64,000 nt of DNA, from contig CAXXES010000001.1 in assembly GCA_963677175.2 (NCBI GenBank), positions 1,060,189 to 1,124,188 on the forward strand, given 5' to 3'. Shown here in pieces: positions 18,754-27,397 of the stretch. A program made the position numbers and the translations under genes. Position 1 is the stretch's first letter; each line of letters opens with the position of its first letter. The notes beneath the pieces are model-generated. The model made no database searches. It was not told the origin of the DNA and saw nothing but the letters and a program-made list of their open reading frames with translations. The DNA comes from Sunxiuqinia sp963677175 (lineage in GTDB: Bacteria > Bacteroidota > Bacteroidia > Bacteroidales > Prolixibacteraceae).

Positions 18754-20232
18754 CAATGTCGTTTAGTTAGTGATTCACTATAATCGTTTGTAATTCATCG
18801 AATAAGGCTTCTTAGGTCTTTTATTTCTTGGATTAATCCGCCCCGGTCTGATGATTTCCCGGGTGTTCCAGATCAACAAGTCAAAGGCATGAAGAGCTTC
18901 CTTGTATTTTTTATGGATAAAGGTTGGCACCAGCATATCCATTACGGTTGCCAGGGCATTGGTCCGGTTAATCTTTTGTCCGTGTTTGCGATCCTGGCTG
19001 GCTTGGTATTCTGCAATTACCTTTTCTTCAATGGGATGGGCATAGGCTGCACAAAGTGTCATCAAAAATACTTTAGCATAGAAATCCTGTTTTACCGCCC
19101 TGTCCGTTTTGCCGGAAAAGTTCTCCAACTCAATACGGCTTTTCAATAATTTATAAGCCTCTTCCTCATTCCACCGGTAATGGTAAAGTTGCTCAAAATC
19201 ACTGTAAAGGTAGATCCGGTCATCTGTCAGCGATGTGCAGAGTACCTCTTTCTCCCCGTTTTCGAGTTCAACTTTGATTAGCCTGCAGGTTATTTCTGTG
19301 TCCCACATATGGGGAAAGTCTTTCAGCTTGTTGCGGTCCTTTTTGGGCAGGGCAAAGGTTACGATCCTCTCCTTGTCGGTGCTTTCGGTAAATTCCTTTA
19401 CTTTCAGCCACCAGTCTTCTTTAAGTCGGACACAAAACTCAATCCCCCTGGCCTTCAACAAAAAGAGCAACCAAAAGCTGGGATATCCCCGGTCGAGCAA
19501 CAATAGATCACCTGCGTTGACCTTGTCCAAATGTTCCATCAGCAAGTCCCGCTCGCTCGAAGCATAAGGTGCTATTTGCGAATCGATCGTTACCATGTTT
19601 AATGGATCGTAAAGTAATGAACCTATAGCAAGGGAGCGGGGACTGTCGGCTTTCGGCCCAAATTGGTGCACCCCAAACTCCTGGGCAACCGACGGGTGAT
19701 TAGGTAAAACCAGGCGTGTACCATCAACTGCAAGCAACCGCATCTTGTGCCACTCATAGTAAGATGCCCCTTCGTAAAAGGTATTTACGGCGATCTCGTT
19801 CAAACGCTTAAATGCCTCCGGTTTCAGCTTTGCCCGTGCTTGCGTAAATGCTCCCTTGGTAACTTCCCTGATGTTGAAGTCACTTTGGGAGGCTTCCTTG
19901 AAGAAGCGGTCCAACTCACGCTGTATGGAACTTTTAAACTTAAGCACCAACAAGATTATTGTTTTGACGGGCAATTTTCTCTTACGGGTAAACACCCCTT
20001 CTTTGCCGTCTTTAAAACGACTGCTAAATTGCTTACTGTCAATTTCATAGTCGATATGTTCCGTTAATGTTTCCCGATAATCCGGTTTTTTGTTGATACT
20101 TGGGTTACCCCCTTTATACCCTTACAAAATAATCAACCTTGGGCGAATTACAAACTTTTCAAAGAACTATTTTTTATCAAAACACCAGTAAAATAGCCTA
20201 ATTAAGCCGCGTTCCTTAACTAAACGACATTG
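18754..20232 (-). mobile_element. IS4-family insertion sequence with 10-bp target duplication
   Basis: 1,479 bp with perfect 16-bp terminal inverted repeats, CAATGTCGTTTAGTTA at 18754 and its complement ending at 20232. The flanks carry the direct repeat TATTGCCTTT (18744-18753 and 20233-20242), a 10-bp duplication within the range known for IS4. It inserted two codons before the stop of a UPF0489 gene. A lone IR-like copy (CAATGTCGTTTAGTT) at 23473 may be a relic end. Confidence 0.93.
18778..19995 (-). CDS. IS4-family DDE transposase
   Basis: 405 residues from GTG at 19995. The DDE residues fit AVDGTRLVLP, LLLDRGYPSFW and the Y-x2-R-type signature in YHYRWNEEEAYKLLKSR. The reading frame is open upstream to about 20127 and encodes family-like sequence (DYRETLTEHIDYEIDSKQF) with no standard start codon. 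Either translation starts at a rare codon or the 5' end is mutated. It cuts and joins the element ends at 18754 and 20232. Confidence 0.9.
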   Translation of the reverse strand: MFTRKRKLPVKTIILLVLKFKSSIQRELDRFFKEASQSDFNIREVTKGAFTQARAKLKPEAFKRLNEIAVNTFYEGASYYEWHKMRLLAVDGTRLVLPNHPSVAQEFGVHQFGPKADSPRSLAIGSLLYDPLNMVTIDSQIAPYASSERDLLMEHLDKVNAGDLLLLDRGYPSFWLLFLLKARGIEFCVRLKEDWWLKVKEFTESTDKERIVTFALPKKDRNKLKDFPHMWDTEITCRLIKVELENGEKEVLCTSLTDDRIYLYSDFEQLYHYRWNEEEAYKLLKSRIELENFSGKTDRAVKQDFYAKVFLMTLCAAYAHPIEEKVIAEYQASQDRKHGQKINRTNALATVMDMLVPTFIHKKYKEALHAFDLLIWNTREIIRPGRINPRNKRPKKPYSMNYKRL

Positions 20233-20970
20233 TATTGCCTTTACTTCAAAGTCAAGTCTTGCCGCAAAATAATTCATTAATTCTATTGAATTCTCCCAAC
20301 CTCCGCAGCACTCAGAACTTAGAGCTATTGTCATCACTTTTATCCTGTCACTCGACAAATGCGATTTTAATTTATTAATGAAATAATCGATGGCATCATT
20401 TGATATAAATCTAATAGTGATATCTGTATCATCAATTCTTTGGAAGAAATAATCTAAATCAATATTTACAATCCACTTCCATGGTCCAGAAGTCGCTTTG
20501 TCAAATACATAATCAATAAGATTAAAAAGACCAGGGATAGGCTATTCATCTAGCCTGTCCTTCATCTCTTCAAATAAGGAACCTTCCTTATGAGTGAAGA
20601 AATGATAGGAATTAATATTGTCCTTATATAGCCTGTGAAATATTGGAAAATAGTTATCCCATCGCATTACTTCATATCCATTTTTGAAATCTCTGTCATA
20701 GAATTTTACAGCCAAATAATCATTAATGCTAAGTTCCTTAATGTTGTTTGGTAAATACTCCAGCCATGTATCAATACGGCTAGCCATAGTATCGTAATGA
20801 GCGTCAACATGTAAAACATTATACTTTTCTTTAGTTTCAATTTCTTGCAACCAACACCATAAAGCTGCTACATGATTATCCATCACGTAAATGTTGTTTT
20901 TCTTGCAAAGAAGATTCAAGTCTTTAACCCAAGAAACATTTTGTCCTTTAAATTCGATAATATCTTTCAT
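20167..20970 (-). pseudogene. UPF0489-family gene with amber stop and IS4-altered 3' end
   Basis: From ATG at 20970 the frame encodes a UPF0489-type protein (YVMDNHVAALWCWLQE, LHVDAHYDTM), a family with an arginase-like fold. A TAG at 20542-20544 (codon 143) interrupts it. The same frame resumes without shift, giving PGLFNLIDYVFDK and the conserved WIVNIDLDYFF, so this is one nonsense change and not a frameshift. At codon 243-244 the IS4 end replaces the last two codons and the stop, adding about 20 IS-encoded residues to 20167. Original C-terminus: ...EVKAINY. Confidence 0.85.
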
Positions 20971-20979
20971 CCAGTCTGT

Positions 20980-21012
20980 CTTTTAACCTTGCCCATAACG
21001 TTCTAGTATTTT
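20980..21012 (-). other. Half attC-like site
   Basis: TTGCCCATAACGTTCTAG (20985-21002) matches the upstream-end style of the other cassette sites and lies 15 bp before the UPF0489 start. I cannot see a convincing pairing arm: the following bases instead belong to an interspersed repeat (TTATTCAGGTAAA..., also at 23489). 21013-21362 holds repeat fragments (GTTAAGAGGTGCGGA) and no gene. Confidence 0.4.
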
Positions 21013-21362
21013 ATCCATTATTCAGGTAAAATGCTGTTAAATCTAAAAATTAAATTTGAATGATTCGTGATTGGGAAAAATCGAATTTAAGCAGAGCTCA
21101 TTTCCTATCGTAATCCTGTCCATCTTATAATCTTTAAATCCTGTTCAGACATTATTCCCGGTTAAGAGGTGCGGACGACAGACCGCATAAGGTATGGATG
21201 GCGTACCACATATGGTCTGGACGACACACCGCATAAGGGAGGGCGGGGAGCCCCTCCGCATTAGGTTTTCAACCGGTTCACTCCCTATTCAACCAGTAAA
21301 CCTCCCCTCTCCCATTCGGATTGAAAATTAGTGGTGGTCGAAAGAAATTCTAGAGGACGGCT

Positions 21363-22259
21363 TTATTGTATTTCTTGCTTTTTCTTTTCAAGTTTCTCAA
21401 TCATCTCCAGAGTGTCTATATCCATTCTGGAAAAGGCAAACCATTTTTTACCCAAATCTTTAAGCGAAGCTCCGATGTGGAAAAGTTCGTGGCCGTCAAT
21501 CAACAGGAAGCGGTCATGAGATAGCGAAAACTCTCTGATTTCGATAGGTTCATATTGTGCGTTGTATTTCTTTAGGTCGGCTGCAAGCGCTTTACTGATT
21601 GTTTTGGTCAGGATTGTTACATCTACTCCCTTGTTGCGTTTGGTAAATAAAGCCAAAACGGAATCGTCCACATAATTATCGATTAGCAGAATTGACGTTT
21701 TCGCTTTACGAATCAGATCAGAAACGAAATTCCAGGCTTCAAATACCTGTCCATCGTAAAAAACACCTTTTTCGGGCAACCTATTGCGTGCTTCAAGCGC
21801 TTTAAAGACCTGATCAAACTTATCATCGGCTTCCAATTGTTTTAATTCAATACGATCGAGCCGCTGAAATAGCGCTGCATTCCCAAGCACCATTTTTCGC
21901 ATCTCCACAAATGCTTCCATAATCCGTATGCTCACCTTAATGGCAGTCTCGCTTCGAAGTATTGCGGAAAGCATGGCCACACCTTGCTCGATAAAAGCGT
22001 ATGGATTTACCGATGCATGTTTCAAGCCATTGAACCGGTCACAATTTGTGACCAGTTCGAACTTTTCTTTATCCGAAAGTTGAAAATGAAACTGGGCTGG
22101 GAATCGATCTTTATTCCGTTTTACTGCTTGGTTCAGAACTTTTGTGGCAACATGATACATTTCTGCAAGGTCCCTATCGATCATAACCTGAACCCCTCTG
22201 AAAGTGAAAATCCGCTTTTCAATGGTTTTCAATGCCAATATGCCTTGGTTCTCATTCAT
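21363..22259 (-). CDS. ORF6N-domain protein with PLD-like C-terminus
   Basis: 298 residues. The N-terminal ORF6N domain (about 8-95; FRGVQVMIDRDLAEMY, VNPYAFIEQGVAMLSA) is a DNA-associated module of phage and mobile-region proteins. A helical linker follows. The C-terminal part (about 165-290) has ILLIDNYVDDSVL and SHDRFLLIDGHELFHIGASLKDLG, a phospholipase-D-like core with HxRxxxxD in place of HxKxxxxD. Such fusions are common in Bacteroidota accessory regions. A role in phage defence or DNA processing is plausible but unproven. Confidence 0.85.
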   Translation of the reverse strand: MNENQGILALKTIEKRIFTFRGVQVMIDRDLAEMYHVATKVLNQAVKRNKDRFPAQFHFQLSDKEKFELVTNCDRFNGLKHASVNPYAFIEQGVAMLSAILRSETAIKVSIRIMEAFVEMRKMVLGNAALFQRLDRIELKQLEADDKFDQVFKALEARNRLPEKGVFYDGQVFEAWNFVSDLIRKAKTSILLIDNYVDDSVLALFTKRNKGVDVTILTKTISKALAADLKKYNAQYEPIEIREFSLSHDRFLLIDGHELFHIGASLKDLGKKWFAFSRMDIDTLEMIEKLEKKKQEIQ

Positions 22260-22396
22260 TGTATGCTATTTTTGGGATGGATTTCATCAGGTACTATTTT
22301 CATTGTCAGTTGTTTGATGGCGAAAGTTACAATAATTCTGAGCAAAAACTCATCGATGGTGAAAAATGTTGATAAACTGTCTTTTCTGAGGCTTTA

Positions 22397-22906
22397 AGGC
22401 TGCCCCAAGCCAGGCTTACAACCCTCTCCCATTCGGATTGAAAATCCGGCGTTAATAAGGTGCGGATGACATATCCGGCCCAGCCGCAAACCGCCAGCTT
22501 TGGTGCATATTCCGATGAGCCGGGCGAAGACAGTTCAAGGCCATTGAGAATGTAGCCATTCTGTGTCTTAGCTGTATCTTAGCTGTGTTATAGCTGTGTC
22601 ATAGCTGTATGCTTCCTGTGTATGGTTCGAATGTGAATCAAGCGCTGAAGATTGGCCTTACGGGTTGGGAAAGGCTAAAAAGCCTGAACTCCCGACACGC
22701 CGGGACAAGCTAGGATTTGCAGGATGGCGGATAGACAGGATTATTTGTGAACGAACGAAATTACCGGGACTGATCAAATCGCATAAAAACAAAGGGTTGA
22801 TCCTATACTAATGCTAAACTCATCCCATACTCAAACTGCTTTCAACAGATCCTGAGGAGCAGGGTAGTTGTGCAACCGATGTTACGATTCTTATATTTAA
22901 GTTTTC
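22397..22906. repeat. Mosaic repeats including two 11-bp arrays
   Basis: 22427-22540 is the CATTCGGATTGAAAATCCGG element (again at 26.07 and 29.49 kb). 22561-22620 holds six CTGTGTCTTAG-type units at exact 11-bp spacing (22561, 22572, 22583, 22594, 22605, 22616). 22700-22860 repeats the 13.57-13.74 kb block, including a three-unit 11-bp array. No gene. Confidence 0.8.
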
Positions 22907-23395
22907 TTATTTTTTAGGTTTAAATACCGATATAAAAACGGCAACGATGAGCGTAGTGGTCATACACACCCCCATGATTAAGTGATTGCTATCATACCAT
23001 TTATAATCAGCATCCTGAAGTGCTTTTAGGCCAAGCTTTCCCGATATTTTTACAGTTTCTTCAATCCATGGCCCCGAATAGATTGTCCCCAGTACGATAA
23101 TGAGAACGGTAATAATCCATTTAAAAATTAACCAACCATGTTTGAAATAGCCCCATTTGGTAAATTGCGAATACGTCCAACCTGTAAGTAGGCAAACGAT
23201 CGCGGAAGGGACCAGTATTTTCATATCTATAAAATAGATAATCCGATTCAACAAATGAAGCTGTGCCCCTGTCGATAAATCATGGCCCATAAAATGGATT
23301 AGAAACATGACCAGTCCGGCAGATATCCAAATTCCGGCTGACATGACATGAATGGATTTTAACCATTTTTTTTGGTTTACGGTGAGTTGTGGCAT
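22907..23395 (-). CDS. DUF2269-like integral membrane protein
   Basis: 162 residues with four hydrophobic helices (about 12-32, 52-70, 86-106, 138-158). The opening KKWLKSIHVMSAGIWISAG resembles DUF2269 membrane proteins, which have conserved histidines at helix ends. Inner membrane; function unknown. It lies between repeat blocks without co-transcribed neighbours. Confidence 0.75.
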   Translation of the reverse strand: MPQLTVNQKKWLKSIHVMSAGIWISAGLVMFLIHFMGHDLSTGAQLHLLNRIIYFIDMKILVPSAIVCLLTGWTYSQFTKWGYFKHGWLIFKWIITVLIIVLGTIYSGPWIEETVKISGKLGLKALQDADYKWYDSNHLIMGVCMTTTLIVAVFISVFKPKK

Positions 23396-23472
23396 TGTTC
23401 CTATTTTAAATCGTGACAGATATTGATAATAATTTGCTTCAGGCTAGATATTATTTATTCATATATAAACCA

Positions 23473-23487
23473 ATGTCGTTTAGTTTA
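23473..23487. repeat. IS4 terminal-repeat relic
   Basis: CAATGTCGTTTAGTT equals 15 of 16 bases of the IS4 inverted repeat at 18754. It is followed by TTATTCAGATAAA..., the same repeat that follows the half site at 20985-21012. No transposase is attached. Confidence 0.45.
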
Positions 23488-23619
23488 TTCAGATAAACTG
23501 CTGTTAAATTTAGAAATAAAATTGAAATGATTCGTGATTACCGAAAGCAGCTTGCACAAGAGTACTGTACCACAAGCACCGAGCTCGCTGCTCAAGGTGC
23601 TTGAGTACACTGCTCAAGC

Positions 23620-23780
23620 CTCCGGAGTAGGTTGCGGTGATTAAAAATCCCCGGTTAAAAGGCCGGAATTGCACCCCGCCCCGAGGGTTCGGGGTCGGGG
23701 CCGGCCAGCCGCCGCGAGCCTTCGACATATCCTAACCAGCTCGGGAAATTGTTTGTCATGAGGCTTTTCGGCTGCCCCCA
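23620..23780. repeat. Interspersed GC-rich element (GGCCGGAATTGCACCCCG)
   Basis: The block from GGTTAAAAGGCCGGAATTGC to CATATCCTAACCAGCTCGGG recurs at 40.97-41.06 kb with a longer GGGTTCGGGGTCGGGG insert here. Non-coding. Confidence 0.6.
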
Positions 23781-23915
23781 GCCGGGCTTACAGCCGACGC
23801 CATATTACAAGTGAACCTCCCCTCTCCCGTTTATTGTGGCACAATGACACCGAAACACCAAACTGGCACAATTTCGACCGTTTTATCTTTTCTAATCTCC
23901 TGCGTACCTCTAGAT

Positions 23916-24110
23916 TTTTCTGCTGTGAGAAAAAGATTTCCTGCTTAGGAAATTGGAATTTTCACCTTAGGAAATTAGAATTTCCTGCTGTGGAAAAAAA
24001 ATCGGCACAGCAGGAAATTTCTAGCGATTAGCACTTTTGCCTCTTTTGCAGTTGCTAACATTTCCATGAGCCCGAATTCCCGGTTAAGAGGTGCGGATGG
24101 CCTCCCCGCA
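23916..24110. repeat. About 21-bp array, copy 2
   Basis: Near-identical to 13741-13937, with the first unit differing in number of A residues. It ends in the same GAATTCCCGGTTAAGAGGTG. Non-coding. Confidence 0.8.
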
Positions 24111-24194
24111 CCAGCCGCTAACTGCTTTCGACAGATCCTAACCAGCTCGGGTTTTTTGAAACCGGACTGACCCGGTGGAGATTGTAAGTTGATA

Positions 24195-24604
24195 TTTCCA
24201 AAATATTAATCTAAAGTCTTGAAGAGATTAAGTTATAATCATGGAAAGATTAACTTAAAGTCATAAAGGGATTAACCTATAATTTCCGAAAGATTAAGCT
24301 GTAATTCTAAAATTATGGCGATTTACTCCCGCACGTGTGTAAATATATGCCAGCAGGTATGCCTGATTGCCAGGCTATTTTGGAAAACCCAAAAGCCAAG
24401 CCATTTTTAAAACAGCAGTGAACGCATGCAATTTTTGTGAGCTGTGCCAAGGCGAATGCTTACAGCATACTTTAACGATTGCCGTTGCAAACGGCTGCCG
24501 GCTAACCCCTTTGGCTTATGCTTCCTTTTTAGAAGCACGCATTACAAACATAGGGACTCGTCACCGCTTCGCTAAGACAAGGGGTAGGCCGGGGCTTTCA
24601 TCTT
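24195..24604. repeat. 22-bp array (four units) plus shared downstream module
   Basis: GATTAA starts at 24226, 24248, 24270 and 24292, an exact 22-bp period, with a weaker first unit at about 24204. The following module (CGCACGTGTGTAAATATATG ... CCTGATTGCC) recurs at 30490 and 40745. Part of it (24512-24559) recurs inverted at 29653-29702. No gene supported. Confidence 0.85.
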
Positions 24605-25714
24605 TTATTTTATTTCAATCAATTCGTAATTTGTACTCCTACCTCCAGCTGCTACTTTTTTAAGAATTTCTTTTCCTATCAAATCGTTAATATCCCGAAC
24701 TGCCGTGTCTTTGGAACATTTTGCAATCTTAGCCCATTTCATTGAAGTAAGTTTTCCTTCAAATCCATCTAATAATTTGTTAATTACCTTTTTCTGTCTC
24801 GCGTTAATAATTGTTTTTGAATGCTTATTCCAGAATCCTGCTTTAAATAATACTCGTGTCAAGATTTTGTCAGTTGATTTTAAAGCGTTTATTAAACAGC
24901 TCAAAAACCATTTTATCCATTCGGTAATATCAAGGTCTCCTTTTTGTGTTGTTTCAAGTATTTCATAGTATTGCTTCCTTTCTATTCTGATTTGAGCTGA
25001 CATGCTATAAAAACGTTGATTACTTCTGTCTGATTGGGCTAATAACATATCTGTTAATGCCCTTGTTATTCTTCCATTGCCATCTTGAAAAGGATGAATT
25101 GTAACAAACCAAAGATGGGCAACCGCAGCTTTAATTACTAAGTCAGTTTTATCATTTCCGTTAAACCATTTCAAAAATCTGGTCATTTCTTTTTCTATCA
25201 AATTTGCATTCGGAGCTAGAAAATGAATTTTTTCTTTTCCGGCTGAACCTGAAACAACTTGCATCGGTCCTGTTGTATCTTTTCGCCAATCTGCAACAGT
25301 TATTTTGAATATACCACTTCTACCCATTGGAAACAATGCTGCATGCCAATCAAAAAGCCTGTCTGCTGTTAATGGCTTGAAACAATTATTTGTTGCATCA
25401 ATCATCATTTCAACCATTCCATCAACATTTCGGTCAGATACAACTGAGCCCGCGAATTCCATTCCTAATCTTTGTGCAATTGAAGAACGGACTTGCTCTG
25501 GATTTAGAAGTTCTCCTTCTATCTCTGCTGATTTTAAAACGTCTAATGTCAAAGTATCGAGTAAGGCTTCGTTTCTCAAATCAAAACCTAATGATTCCAT
25601 TCTACCAATTAATCGTCCTTGTAAATTTCTGGCTTCACTTAGTAGGTTTACGAGTTCATCATTTGTCCAGGTAAAATTTGGCCAATTGTCTTTTTGGTGT
25701 ATGTAGGTACTCAT
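24605..25714 (-). CDS. Fic-family protein with DUF4172-type N-terminus
   Basis: 369 residues from the ATG at 25714. The N-terminal DUF4172-like segment (HQKDNWPNFTW, about 5-70) precedes the Fic core with HPFQDGNGRITRAL (about 207-220), matching the HxFx(D/E)GNGR AMPylation motif. An inhibitory-type motif, SAEIEGE, lies at about 61-67. The C-terminus is winged-helix-like (about 310-369). It probably transfers AMP to a protein target and may control itself. It stands alone, 122 bp downstream of a group II intron 3'-end relic. Confidence 0.9.
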   Translation of the reverse strand: MSTYIHQKDNWPNFTWTNDELVNLLSEARNLQGRLIGRMESLGFDLRNEALLDTLTLDVLKSAEIEGELLNPEQVRSSIAQRLGMEFAGSVVSDRNVDGMVEMMIDATNNCFKPLTADRLFDWHAALFPMGRSGIFKITVADWRKDTTGPMQVVSGSAGKEKIHFLAPNANLIEKEMTRFLKWFNGNDKTDLVIKAAVAHLWFVTIHPFQDGNGRITRALTDMLLAQSDRSNQRFYSMSAQIRIERKQYYEILETTQKGDLDITEWIKWFLSCLINALKSTDKILTRVLFKAGFWNKHSKTIINARQKKVINKLLDGFEGKLTSMKWAKIAKCSKDTAVRDINDLIGKEILKKVAAGGRSTNYELIEIK

Positions 25715-25835
25715 TCGTCTTAATATTTGCAACGAAAATACATCTTATTCGTTGCATTTGAAAATTTATCGTTGCATATTCTGCATTAATTAATAAGGTT
25801 ATTCGTTGCATGTCGCTTTTTTTCAGCCTTGTTTG

Positions 25836-25927
25836 GTAGAGTAGAGCCTGACAGCCCACTCAATGCTTACTGCAAGTAAATGTACAAATTATGAATTGAC
25901 TGTCAGTACCCCCTCCATCAAACCGTA
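25836..25927 (-). mobile_element. Group II intron 3'-end relic
   Basis: Carries the same domain VI arms (CTGACAG, CTGTCAG), the internal CATAATTTGTACATTTAC and the terminal CTCTAC as the complete intron at 14991. Similarity stops in the remnant of domain V (AAACCGTA). The rest of the intron is gone, replaced by the repeat block that also truncates abiEii. Confidence 0.8.
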
Positions 25928-26059
25928 TCCCGAAAAATCCTGCATTAACAAGAACTGCATGCCTAGCGGCCACCAGATGAAATTCTCCAGAAACCAAGGC
26001 TTGATCCTTCGTTGATCTACCGTTGATTTTACCCGGGGCTTCATAGAGCTTGCCGGTGA

Positions 26060-26170
26060 ACGTTCCCACTCCCATTCGGATTGAAAATCCGGCGTTAACA
26101 AGGACCGGATGGCATATCCGGCCCAGCCGCAAACCGCCTGCTTTGGTGCATATCGCAATGAGCCGGGTGC
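26060..26170. repeat. Interspersed element fused to the abiEii end
   Basis: From CATTCGGATTGAAAATCCGG to CGCAATGAGCCGGG this is the same element as 22427-22540 and 29490-29560. It supplies the last 22 residues of the truncated abiEii frame. Confidence 0.75.
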
Positions 26171-26634
26171 TGACGATCAAGAGCCGCGGTGATTTTTCCT
26201 CCATACAATTGGGATAGGGGGACTATTTTAGCTTCACAAAATATGCCGAAAGCATCTTGCGCGGCTTCGCATAAAGGCAAAACAACCGGATCGGCTATCA
26301 CTCCACGTTTGACGCCATTAACTTCAATCTTTACAAATATGCCCCGATAAGCACAAATCAGTTTGTTCGACCTCTCTTGAATAAGAATACCCGGAACCAA
26401 AGCCTTGATTTTTTCTTTTACTTCCAGCAGGTGATTTTTTATAGCTCCTAAAGATTCTTCTCTAGGCAGGGCAGGAACGTAAGTAACATCAATATCAACC
26501 GAATAACGAGGTAAATTCTGAACAAACAGATTAATGGCCGTTCCGCCGTGGATCGCAAAGCTATCTATTTTTGACAGGACAGGAATAATCCTCAGCAACA
26601 GCCGTACCTGTTCTTTATATTCATCATTCGCCAT
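26095..26634 (-). pseudogene. AbiEii-type nucleotidyltransferase toxin, 3' truncated
   Basis: From ATG at 26634 the protein begins as a type IV toxin (AbiEii, nucleotidyltransferase fold). It has IHGGTAINLF and the acidic pair YSVDIDVTY, and runs to LYGGKITAALDRQHP at about 26164. Native proteins continue for roughly 100 residues after this point. Here the frame enters an interspersed repeat and adds 22 unrelated residues. It overlaps the antitoxin gene by 11 nt as in intact abiE operons. The catalytic core is present, but loss of the C-terminal domain probably abolishes activity. Confidence 0.85.
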
Positions 26635-27397
26635 AATTCTCCAATTCCTTGGGTATAGTGATTTGATATTTAGCATTATACACTCCGTTGCTTACGATAG
26701 CCCGTTTTCCTGTTCCAAGTGATATTTTGGAGGTATTAAGCATCCTGAACCAATCATGTCCGGCTTTTTCCGCCATGTACAGGAAAAGACGTTTTACCTT
26801 GATGGATTTGCAGTCTTCCAATAATTCCTGCACTTTGAGAGGGTGCAGAAGCGACAGCATTTCCATGACATAATATAAATCCGTAAGGTTGTAATATTTA
26901 GGCGACACGTGCAGGCATTCCATAAAAGCCCTTTCTGGTGAAGATACCATCAAATTGAAACCATCCTGCAGAACGGTATCTATGCCTAAATCAGCACTAA
27001 AACATTCTGTTGTATGATGCCTCACGTAAACGTCCCAATCTCTTTTGGCAAACCAACCCGGAAGCCGTTCCTCCTTAGGTGAAAACAATACAATTGTTCT
27101 TTTACCCATCGGCAAATAATGGGAATAACCTGCCATTTCGAGGGCAGACATTGCACCGATTATGAAATGTTTGTTGTCTTGCCCGTTCAGACTTGCCAAT
27201 GCACCGGACAAAGTAGGTGTTTCTCCGGTACGAACCATGACGCCTGTACCTATCGGGGTAAGCCATTGCGAGCTTTTATAATGGCGTTGTAATTCACGGG
27301 ATATACCGTTCTCATACATCCATGACGACAAAAACAGTCCCCCGCGAGGAACTTTCTGCAATAATTGGTTTATTTTCGTTGGCGAACTTGCATTCAT
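26624..27397 (-). CDS. AbiEi-family antitoxin
   Basis: 257 residues from ATG at 27397 (the frame extends to 27430). The N-terminal winged-helix region with RGGLFLSSWMYENGISR and the C-terminal antitoxin domain fit AbiEi of type IV toxin-antitoxin phage-exclusion systems. It would repress its own promoter and neutralise the AbiEii toxin, which is truncated here. The antitoxin itself looks full length. Confidence 0.85.
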   Translation of the reverse strand: MNASSPTKINQLLQKVPRGGLFLSSWMYENGISRELQRHYKSSQWLTPIGTGVMVRTGETPTLSGALASLNGQDNKHFIIGAMSALEMAGYSHYLPMGKRTIVLFSPKEERLPGWFAKRDWDVYVRHHTTECFSADLGIDTVLQDGFNLMVSSPERAFMECLHVSPKYYNLTDLYYVMEMLSLLHPLKVQELLEDCKSIKVKRLFLYMAEKAGHDWFRMLNTSKISLGTGKRAIVSNGVYNAKYQITIPKELENYGE

